The notes beneath the pieces were generated by a model that was given only the letters and a program-made list of their open reading frames with translations, did not search any database and had not been told where the DNA came from. 64,000 nt of DNA from positions 62,001 to 126,000 of the forward strand of contig DASQMC010000026.1 of NCBI GenBank assembly GCA_035645695.1. The letters are read 5' to 3'. This document shows positions 25,051 through 32,638 of the stretch, one piece after another. A program made the translations under genes and the position numbers. How positions within the stretch are numbered: the first letter of the stretch is position 1; each line of letters opens with the position of its first letter. Source of the stretch: JAIVJZ01 sp035645695 (lineage in GTDB: Bacteria; Acidobacteriota; Blastocatellia; Pyrinomonadales; Pyrinomonadaceae).

Positions 25051-25632
25051 ATGAGGACATTAATTCTGGCCTGCTTCTTTATTAGCTTTGGGAGCGTCAC
25101 GCACGCGCAAGAGCCGCAGGCTTTTCCAGTGCCGCCGGGCGTGACGGTTGTCAAACACGGCTGGTCGAAGGAGCGGATCGACTGGGAGTTCAACCCCTCG
25201 CGCGGTTCCTACGGTTCCGCCGACGTGCGCGGCCCCCTCAACATACATAGCCAGATCGCCGAGCGGGAGCGGGCCGTCAGGTCACGCCCGCCACGGCCGC
25301 GTTATGCCTTCCTCTACAGCGCCACTTTCAGGAACGGCGGGGCGAAAGCGATCAAGGCTATTGCCTGGGATTGCGTCTTCTTTGACGCCGGGACGGGGGA
25401 GGAATTAGGCCGCCGCCGGTTCGCCGACGCCCGGACGATCGCCCCCGGCAAGACGAGAAAGGTTGCCCGGCTCCTCGCCTCGCCCCCCACCCACAGGATC
25501 AGCGTATACGCACTCGGCGAGAGGGAGCGTGACGGGCTGCGTGGACAGGTGATCATCACGCGCGTATCCTACGCCGACGGCACCGAGTGGCGGGGCGGCA
25601 GCCCGGTTAACGTTCTGGTAAGGGACAAGTGA
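25051..25632 (+). CDS. Secreted protein of unknown function
   Basis: A 193-residue protein with a clear signal peptide (residues 1-19, ending THAQ). The mature part is beta-rich, with YAFLYSATFRNGGAKAIKAIAWD, IAPGKTRKV and the C-terminal TRVSYADGTEWR. These resemble the immunoglobulin-like strands of periplasmic proteins that tolerate extra N- and C-terminal linkers, but no family is recognised. ATG 25051 is preferred over the in-frame GTG three bases upstream because GGAAGGAGG then sits 7 bases away. It is convergent with the decahaem cytochrome across a shared hairpin. Confidence 0.75.
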   Translation: MRTLILACFFISFGSVTHAQEPQAFPVPPGVTVVKHGWSKERIDWEFNPSRGSYGSADVRGPLNIHSQIAERERAVRSRPPRPRYAFLYSATFRNGGAKAIKAIAWDCVFFDAGTGEELGRRRFADARTIAPGKTRKVARLLASPPTHRISVYALGERERDGLRGQVIITRVSYADGTEWRGGSPVNVLVRDK

Positions 25633-25790
25633 GCGAGGGTGGCGGCTGCGATAACTTAGGATGAGTATCAAAATCTGCCGCGCCTAACTACCGCATGCAC
25701 CCAACCGCGAATAGCGTTGTCTTCATTCGCGAGGCTTGCTTTATTGCTGCGGCTCGTCGCGGCGGGTGATGCCCGGCGTTATTTCCCAGA

Positions 25791-25837
25791 CGAAATAGCC
25801 GCCCGTGATTCGCTGAAGATCACGGGCGGCTATTTCG
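25791..25837. terminator. Bidirectional hairpin between convergent genes
   Basis: A perfect 19-base inverted repeat (25791-25809 and 25819-25837) with a 9-base loop; the arm centre is GCCGCCCGTGAT. It lies between the secreted-protein stop and the decahaem cytochrome stop. No long T-run follows, but the arm ends are A/T-rich, so it can serve as a terminator or a 3'-end stabiliser for both. Confidence 0.7.
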
Positions 25838-25855
25838 TTGCGCTTTAAGTCCCGG

Positions 25856-28800
25856 CTAAGTATCCCGCCGTAACCTTCGTAGCCGGTACAAACCTAAACC
25901 TGCGAGCACAAAACCCAATCCGCCGCCGATCAGTTTTGTCGTCGCGGTCATCCCTTGAAGGGTGAAGATCGACATGTTCGACGAGACGGAGCCTGCCGAG
26001 ACGCCCTTCTCGGGCTTCGCTTCCGGCTGCTCGCCGCCCGACTTCGCCGCGCCCGCGCCGCCTTTGAAATCGTTGGCGGGCGTCTGGGGATTGTCGGTGA
26101 CGGTGTAGAGCTTGCCGTCCGACAGGTACATGCGCCGCAACTCTTCGAGGTTGAAGGGACGCGCGCCGCGTCGGCCGAAGACGGCGAGTTGATTGCCGCT
26201 CTCGTCCACGGCGCGGTCGCGGTCGAGACCTTTGGAGATGCCGACCGCCGGGCCCGTCGTGTGGAAGGTGGCGATCAATTTCGGATCGGGGCGCGGGCTG
26301 AACCCTGCGTAAGTGGTGGACGTTTCGGGGTCGGTCAATTGCAGTATGCGCATGCCGTTGTGGCCGTCGGCGACATAGGCGTAGAGGCTCGCATTCGTCA
26401 TGGCGACCTTCACCTGATGCACGTCGTTGAGTTTGCCGTCGGCGTTGTACATCTGTTCGAGTTTCGGCTGTTCCGGCCGCTCGACGTTGATGATGGCGAT
26501 GCCGTCTTTGCCGTTGGCGACGTAGGCGTAGGTGCGCGCGACGTAAACGTCGTGGGCGTGCGAGAGGCGCACCTCCGCGCCTTCCACGAGGCGCGCCTCC
26601 GCCGGGTTCGTCACGTCGATGACCTTGAATCCCTCTTCATCGACGACGAAGGCGTAGCGGAACTGTATGGCGACCGCGTGCGGGTGTCGAAGCGCGAACT
26701 GCTTCACGACTTTCGGGTTCAGCGGGTCGTCTATGTTGACGATGACGAGCGACTTGTCGGTCGTGATGTAGGCGTGCGTTCCGGCGATCTGGATGTTGTT
26801 CGCGCCGTCGAGCGCGCCGCCGGGGTTCCACGTCAGGGCGCGCTTGAGATAGTTGTTGAGCGGGTCGCCGTCGAGCAGCGTGGCCGCGCCGACGAGGACT
26901 AAGCCCTCGTGTTTATCGGCGACGTAGAGATAGCCGTAGAGCGGGTGGATGGGTTGCTCCTGATTCTCGGGCAGTCGCGCGCGCAACGGGTCGAGCGCGA
27001 GCGTCGAAGGCGCGGCGACGGCCGTCGCATACTTGGTCTTCACCCAGAACCGCTGCCCGAAGCGCGAGACGGGCGCGGTCGTGATGCGCTCGGAGAAGCC
27101 CTTGTGGTCGATCTGCGCGATGTCGTAGATGCGCAGGCCGCCCTCGCCCGCCGCGACGTAGGCATACTCGCCGCGCATCTGCACCTGTAAGACTTCCGGG
27201 TTGCCGATATGCTCGTAGTATTCCTTCAACTGCCGCCCGTCGTCCACAAACTTCTTGTAGTTGTCGGGGTAGGCGAGTTTGTGCAGGGTGCTGCCGTAGA
27301 CCGCCTGCGGGTCTTCGCGTTCGGTGACGGGGACGACTTCGAGCGAGTGCTCGGCGGCTACGTAAACGTAGCGACCCATGAAGTTGACGAAGTTTGTCCC
27401 CTGCATGAGCAGTTGCGCCATCCACGCGTTGTTGTTGTTGTCCTTCGAGACGTGGCAGTCCGTGCAGCCTTTGGTCTCCGTGCCTCGGACGGTGTGCGGG
27501 ACGTGCGTGGAGAACGCCTGACCGCTGAAGCCTTCCGTCGAGATGGTCTGCTGCTGCGAATAAATCCACTCGCGGTTCTGGTTCTGCGAACTGACGAGGA
27601 CGGCCGAGCGCGAGGCGGCAGGCGCGACGCGATGACCCGTCACGGTGCCGTCTTTGGCGAGCATGAACACGTCGTCGCGCAAGACCTGAAAATTGTAGGT
27701 CGTGTAATTGCGCGAATCGTCGCCTTCGTTGTGGCGGTTCGGCATCTTGCGGTTGGCCTTCATCGAGAGGTGGCAGCCGAAGCAACTCGTCATCCACGAA
27801 GAGTGGCAGGCAAAGCACGTCATGGATTTGTCGGCGTGCGCGAGCGACTCGTCCTTTTCCGGCACGTCGCCCCACGTTCGGTTGTCCTTGCGGATGGTCT
27901 TGGCGTAGCGCGAGAGTTCGTTGTAGTCGGGCGACTTGGGGTCGATGCTGTCAATCGTCTGCTTGACGCGCCACCATTTGCCCGGCTCGACGATGGAGTT
28001 CTGCACGATCTCGCCCGCCTTGAGTTCGACCTCGACTTCGCTGCCGTCCCCGGTCTTGATCTTCTTTTTCAAACCGGCGGCGGGCGCGAGTTCAAACAGG
28101 GGAATCTTCGCGCCCGCTTCGTCGCGCGCGTAGAGATTGCGCGAGATGTCTTTGTTCCCGCTGCGTGGCGCGCGCAAATTTCGCCCGCGCTCCTTATCTA
28201 CGAGTTTGCCGCCCTCGATGCCCTGCCCGGCGGCGGGGCCGGTGGTCAGCAGTTTGGCGCGCTCGCGGATCGTGCCGTGGCAATCGGTGCAGTTGATTTC
28301 GATGGCGGCGCGCGGCTCGTTGTAGAGGATGCCCGTGCCGTGCGTGTCTTGGCGGAAGTGGCAATCGGCGCAGTGCATCCCCTTTTCGAGATGTATGTCC
28401 TTGAGGTGGACGGGCTGGCCTGACTTGTACGAGCCGTCGCCGGAGAAGGCCACGGCGTCGGCGAGTTTCTTCGGCGTGACGGTTTTGATCTGCTTGCCGT
28501 AGCCGTCGAGCATGTTGCCCGCGCGGTCGCGTTTGAAGACGGCGCGGTAGAGCCAGCCGTGGCCGTGGTAATCGGCGAAGGCCGTCTGTTTGAGTTGCTT
28601 GCCGAACTCGCCGCCGGGTTCGCCGGTCTTGACGAGGAAGTCGTCAGGGGAAGCGCGGTCTTTCCACTTGCGCATCGACCAGAGGCCGCGCAACTGCGCG
28701 CCTTCCGGGTTGCGGTCGAGTTTCTCCTGTTCGTCGTCCTGCGAGGGCGCAACCTGTTTGGCCGGGTACATCTTGTCGCCGTCGGTCTCGTTGTCCCACC

Positions 28801-30088
28801 AGGTGAAGCCCGTGTAGGTGGCGACCATGTTCGTGCCGGGGTGCATGTGACAGGTCATGCACTGAGAGGTCGGGATGGCGTTGGTGAACTGGTGCTTGAT
28901 CGGGTGTCCCGGCTCGTTGCGCGGGATGTTCGTATCGGCGGTCTGGGTCGTGCCGAGGTTCCCGAATTTGGCGTAAGGGCCGGAATTGACGGGGCTGCGG
29001 TCGTTGGCGTAGACGACGTGGCAGGCCGTGCAACCGGACGAGCGATAATCGCCGGGATGATCGTTCGTGCCGAGATGGTTGAGCGTCGGGTCCAGGAGGC
29101 GCGTCTTCTGGATGCCGAGATAGACGGGGTCTGTGCGCTGCTGCGTGCCGAGTCCGCGCGCGCTCAAGCCCTTGTCGGGCTTGCCGGGTTCTTCCTCGCG
29201 GTCGGGCAATCCCACTTCCAGACGCCGCCTGCCGCCGCGCTCGAAGACGCGCAGGATGTTGCCGGGTTGCGAAACCTCCCAGCGCGGCAACGGGTCAATG
29301 AAGGGCAGCCAGCCTTTGAGAAGTTGTTCTTCCTTCGTCGGCTGCGGCACCTGGATCAGGCGCATCGGCGCGCCCGTTTCTTCCGTATAGGCTTCGCCGA
29401 AGCGCGTGTCCTTGATGGGGAAAGCGCCGTTGTTGTAGAGCGCCGCGCCCCAGAGCATCCCGCCGTGGCGCATCATGCTGTTGTCGTTGGCTTCGACTTC
29501 CGGCGCGTGACATTCGGAACAGGTCTTCGCCGCGACGCGCAAGTCCGCCGGGTTGATGAAACGCACGAACTCCCAGCTTTCACGATTCAAAAGGGCATTG
29601 GTGCGCTCGGGGTTCGCGCTCGACGTTTTGCCGCCGACTTTCCAGATGTTCGGATGGCGCGGGCGCACGTGCGCCTCTTCCGTCGTCTTCCCGACGGGGT
29701 TTCCGCCGTGACAATAGGTGCAGGAAAGCCCCTGCCCGTCTTTGCCGCCCGCCTCCAACTTCCCGCTCGACGTAACGTGCATCGGCTCGATGTTGTTGTG
29801 GCAGGCGACGCAGCCTTCGGTCGCCTCCGCCGCCGCCGCCGCTCTTTGCGAGACGGGCGACGCGGAGTTGTGCACGCGCGCGGGCGTCGTGCCGGGGATG
29901 GTTGACTTGTTCGTCGCGGAGTCCGTCGCGGATTTATCGTTCGCGTTCGCGGCGGCCAGTTGCCCCGCTTCGCCCTGCTCGCGGGCGGACGAGCGCGCCC
30001 CGCCCGCGAGCAGGGTGAAGCCGGGGACTGCGATGAAAATCAGGAAGATGACCAGCTTGACGCGATCAACTTTACCGGCACCTTGCAT
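25856..30088 (-). CDS. Membrane-anchored decahaem cytochrome c with seven LVIVD-like propeller repeats
   Basis: A 1410-residue exported redox protein. A hydrophobic N-terminal helix (residues 11-29) precedes ten CXXCH sites from CVACH at residue 93 to CTDCH near 875. The next about 400 residues hold seven repeats of the YAYVA-x-G-x-x-G-hydrophobic-x-D/N type (such as YAYVANGKDGIAIINVERP), the LVIVD pattern of a beta-propeller, here matching seven blades. A Gly/Ala-rich linker, a C-terminal helix (GGGLGFVLAGLGLY) and an RRLRRDT tail follow. The protein is probably held in a membrane at both ends, with haems in the periplasm or at the surface. It lies 46 bases downstream of the barrel gene. Electron donor and acceptor are unknown. 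Confidence 0.9.
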   Translation of the reverse strand: MQGAGKVDRVKLVIFLIFIAVPGFTLLAGGARSSAREQGEAGQLAAANANDKSATDSATNKSTIPGTTPARVHNSASPVSQRAAAAAEATEGCVACHNNIEPMHVTSSGKLEAGGKDGQGLSCTYCHGGNPVGKTTEEAHVRPRHPNIWKVGGKTSSANPERTNALLNRESWEFVRFINPADLRVAAKTCSECHAPEVEANDNSMMRHGGMLWGAALYNNGAFPIKDTRFGEAYTEETGAPMRLIQVPQPTKEEQLLKGWLPFIDPLPRWEVSQPGNILRVFERGGRRRLEVGLPDREEEPGKPDKGLSARGLGTQQRTDPVYLGIQKTRLLDPTLNHLGTNDHPGDYRSSGCTACHVVYANDRSPVNSGPYAKFGNLGTTQTADTNIPRNEPGHPIKHQFTNAIPTSQCMTCHMHPGTNMVATYTGFTWWDNETDGDKMYPAKQVAPSQDDEQEKLDRNPEGAQLRGLWSMRKWKDRASPDDFLVKTGEPGGEFGKQLKQTAFADYHGHGWLYRAVFKRDRAGNMLDGYGKQIKTVTPKKLADAVAFSGDGSYKSGQPVHLKDIHLEKGMHCADCHFRQDTHGTGILYNEPRAAIEINCTDCHGTIRERAKLLTTGPAAGQGIEGGKLVDKERGRNLRAPRSGNKDISRNLYARDEAGAKIPLFELAPAAGLKKKIKTGDGSEVEVELKAGEIVQNSIVEPGKWWRVKQTIDSIDPKSPDYNELSRYAKTIRKDNRTWGDVPEKDESLAHADKSMTCFACHSSWMTSCFGCHLSMKANRKMPNRHNEGDDSRNYTTYNFQVLRDDVFMLAKDGTVTGHRVAPAASRSAVLVSSQNQNREWIYSQQQTISTEGFSGQAFSTHVPHTVRGTETKGCTDCHVSKDNNNNAWMAQLLMQGTNFVNFMGRYVYVAAEHSLEVVPVTEREDPQAVYGSTLHKLAYPDNYKKFVDDGRQLKEYYEHIGNPEVLQVQMRGEYAYVAAGEGGLRIYDIAQIDHKGFSERITTAPVSRFGQRFWVKTKYATAVAAPSTLALDPLRARLPENQEQPIHPLYGYLYVADKHEGLVLVGAATLLDGDPLNNYLKRALTWNPGGALDGANNIQIAGTHAYITTDKSLVIVNIDDPLNPKVVKQFALRHPHAVAIQFRYAFVVDEEGFKVIDVTNPAEARLVEGAEVRLSHAHDVYVARTYAYVANGKDGIAIINVERPEQPKLEQMYNADGKLNDVHQVKVAMTNASLYAYVADGHNGMRILQLTDPETSTTYAGFSPRPDPKLIATFHTTGPAVGISKGLDRDRAVDESGNQLAVFGRRGARPFNLEELRRMYLSDGKLYTVTDNPQTPANDFKGGAGAAKSGGEQPEAKPEKGVSAGSVSSNMSIFTLQGMTATTKLIGGGLGFVLAGLGLYRLRRLRRDT

Positions 30089-30134
30089 TCTGGAATCTCC
30101 GTCCGACGATGACTGTCTCTATAAATATTTGATC

Positions 30135-32264
30135 TTAGAAAATGAATTTCACCTGCGTGAACAGGGAGAACAAAGGCTTGCTCGGATCGATGATCGTCCC
30201 GTCGGACGTGCAGTAGTCGGCCACGTTGGGCGGGCAGTTGCGCGTCGCGTCCGTGTAGATGTCGCGGAAGCCTCTACCGGGAACGAAGGTGGACGCGCCG
30301 AAGGTCATCGTGATGTTGTTGATCAGGAGCGGCCGGTAGGCCACGCCGAGGCTGTAATCCTGACCGATGCCGTGGCGAATGTTGGGCTGAAACAGGACTT
30401 GTCTGAGCGGCTCGGTGTGATGAAAGCGCAGGAAGTTGGCGTTGAAGATGGCTTTGATGCGCTGTGTCACTTCCACGTCCGCGCCCGCGTTGAAGATAAA
30501 GATGCCGGGGTTGACGAAGTTGGCCTGCCCCTGCGTCTTGCTGCTGCGAAGCGACGGCAGCAGGCTGTTCGGTTCGACGAGCGAAACGCCCGTCTGCGTC
30601 AGGCGGATGCCCTGCCGGTTCCAGAAAGAGAACTGCCCGCCCGCGAAATTCGGATCGTCGAGAATGGAATCGAAACCGCTCGCCTGCGAATCGGTCGGGT
30701 TCTTGTCGCCCTGCGCGAAGAAGGCAGAGGATTTGAAGCGGACGTAATCCTTGTCGTAGCTGACTTCGAGCGCGGCCATCTGGCTGCGGATGTTCGTCGG
30801 GCGACCGGCAATCGGGTTGTGCGAGTCGCGCCCGAGAGCGAGATAGTAGGCGTGCGAGAGGTTGAAGCGGCCGAGCACGCCGCCGCCGAGGTGGCCGTCG
30901 CCGGAGAAGCCGAGGTAGCCGACCTTGACGCTGTGCGGCCGCACGTCGCCGACGAGCGCGGGGCGCACCTGAAATCCGTTGCGGTCGAACTTGCGCGAGG
31001 GGCGGTCGTCGTTAAAGAGGAAACTCACCTGCGCCGTGTAACCCTTGCGGCCGAAATCCTGCCGGTAGAGGTTGGCGATGTAGACGTTTTGATGGCGCGT
31101 GTCGAAGCGGTTGAGGCCGCTGTTGGTGTCCTTCTCCAACTGGGAAAAGTAAGCGGCGTTGAATTGATACTGGTTGTTGGCGAAGCCGCCGAAGAGACGC
31201 GCGCCGAGGTTGTTGTCGGAATAGACGAAGCCGCGAAAGTCCGAGACGAAAGGCTGGATGCCCGCGCGCACGGAGACGAAATCGAAGTTGGCGTTCACGT
31301 CTTCGAGTTTCACTTCGGCGAAGGCTTCTTCGAGCGAGACGTGAGTGTCTGTGCGGTTCGTGCCGCGCCGGGGGTCGATGTTGATGACGCCGCGCTCGCG
31401 CGCGTTGACGTAGTTGGGCAGGCTGATCGTGGGCGAGATTTTGATCGCCCAGTTGCGCGGCTTGAAGGTGGTCGAGCCGCTGAACATCTCGAACGAGAAC
31501 TGGATCAGGTTGTTGACGATCAGTGTTTCGGGGCGTCCGAAAAACTCCGCGCTGCCCGGCCGCTGGCTGCTCACGTCGGTCGGCTTCGGCGTGCGGTTGA
31601 GTTCCACGGTCGTCGTGTTGACGCCCGACAAAATCATGAAGACGTTCTGGCCGAAGATGGGATAGTCGCCCTTGAGCAAGTTCTGGTTGTACGGGTCGTA
31701 CCACTTGCCGCGCTTGAAGGGGATGTCGCGCCCGCGCGCGCCTTTATCGCCGTAGCGGTCGTATTCGGGGAAGCGGATGCGCCAGCGGTCGCGCATCTCG
31801 GCGCGGTCGGGTAAGGTCGGCGGGCGTGATTCGATGTTGCCGCCCCCGGCATAACCGGCCGGGCGTTCGTTTGCCGTCGGGTCTACGAAAGGCTCCGGCT
31901 TCTTCGCCGCCTTCGACGCCTTCAACTCGACTTCGACCGGGCTTTCGCCGCCCGCTTCGACGATGATGTTCTCGCGGTCGAAGCGAACCAGGCCGGTCGC
32001 GTCCACGAGGATGCGATACGCGCCCGCGCGGAGTTTGAAAGAGAACGTGCCGTCGGAGGCCGTGCGCGTCGTCGAGCGATTGCTCGTCACCTGATTGATC
32101 GCCATGACAATCGCCCCGGCGAGCGGCGTCTTCGCCTCGCCGCGCACGACGCCTTTGATGCGCCCGTGCTGCTCGGCGCGAGCCTGCGACGGAAAGAATG
32201 AGAGGATACAACCGACGAGGAGCAGTCTCGCCAGAGAGCGCGTTTGTGTGGGGGTAGGGAACAT
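30135..32264 (-). CDS. Outer-membrane beta-barrel protein with N-terminal carboxypeptidase-regulatory-like domain
   Basis: A 709-residue protein. A signal peptide (about residues 10-28, ending QARAEQ) is followed by a CarboxypepD-regulatory-like Ig domain (IKGVVRGEAKTPLAGAIVMA to FSFKLRAGAYRILVDA). A long barrel with alternating strands comes next, ending in aromatic residues (VKFIF), the usual BAM recognition signal. It is not a TonB receptor: no TonB box or plug motif is seen. Directly upstream of the decahaem gene on the same strand, it is a candidate porin sheath for that cytochrome, as in porin-cytochrome conduits. Start at 32264 is chosen for the signal peptide; the frame is open further 5'. 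Confidence 0.8.
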   Translation of the reverse strand: MFPTPTQTRSLARLLLVGCILSFFPSQARAEQHGRIKGVVRGEAKTPLAGAIVMAINQVTSNRSTTRTASDGTFSFKLRAGAYRILVDATGLVRFDRENIIVEAGGESPVEVELKASKAAKKPEPFVDPTANERPAGYAGGGNIESRPPTLPDRAEMRDRWRIRFPEYDRYGDKGARGRDIPFKRGKWYDPYNQNLLKGDYPIFGQNVFMILSGVNTTTVELNRTPKPTDVSSQRPGSAEFFGRPETLIVNNLIQFSFEMFSGSTTFKPRNWAIKISPTISLPNYVNARERGVINIDPRRGTNRTDTHVSLEEAFAEVKLEDVNANFDFVSVRAGIQPFVSDFRGFVYSDNNLGARLFGGFANNQYQFNAAYFSQLEKDTNSGLNRFDTRHQNVYIANLYRQDFGRKGYTAQVSFLFNDDRPSRKFDRNGFQVRPALVGDVRPHSVKVGYLGFSGDGHLGGGVLGRFNLSHAYYLALGRDSHNPIAGRPTNIRSQMAALEVSYDKDYVRFKSSAFFAQGDKNPTDSQASGFDSILDDPNFAGGQFSFWNRQGIRLTQTGVSLVEPNSLLPSLRSSKTQGQANFVNPGIFIFNAGADVEVTQRIKAIFNANFLRFHHTEPLRQVLFQPNIRHGIGQDYSLGVAYRPLLINNITMTFGASTFVPGRGFRDIYTDATRNCPPNVADYCTSDGTIIDPSKPLFSLFTQVKFIF

Positions 32265-32638
32265 GAAGCCGTTAATAAAATACGGAGATCGCGGAAAGCG
32301 ATCTCGCGCGCGTAGTGCAAAGTGAAAAGTCGTGTTATGACGGAAAACTGACCGCTGGTATTTTGCGACTGCTCTGAAGCTCGATTCAAAAAAGCGATGG
32401 GCTGTTTTTGTAGCACAGTAGGCGCGGACTGGCAACGGAATTTTTTTTCTCGCGCGCGACGGCGCGGCGACTTTCACACGCGCTTTTCGCGCGCTCCGCC
32501 GCCGCCCTGTAAATACGACTTGACGGAACAAAGTTTAATGATAAATTGTAGCCGCTCCGGTCGTTATCCCAACGCTCCAGACGCGTCGCCGTTTTCTGCT
32601 GGTTCAGCAATTCGCAAATCATCAAGTGGCCTGCTTCT
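32265..32638. other. Divergent intergenic region upstream of the barrel and GlcG genes
   Basis: 374 bases with no supported gene. It contains an A/T-rich part (TTTTTTTTCTCG near 32440), a GC-rich stretch and a promoter-like pair near 32520 facing the GlcG-like gene. It probably holds regulatory sites for both divergent units. Confidence 0.5.
32520..32547 (+). promoter_or_regulatory. Candidate sigma-70 promoter for the GlcG-like gene
   Basis: TTGACG (32520-32525), 16-base spacer, TAAATT (32542-32547) in an A/T-rich patch about 90 bases upstream of the ATG at 32639. Good -35, weaker -10. Confidence 0.45.

Noticed and set aside
29718..31814. Long plus-strand frame (698 codons) across the barrel and decahaem genes
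   Set aside because: It is antisense to two well-supported genes, its translation is Arg/Val/Ala-rich without motifs, and it arises from GC-biased codon use.
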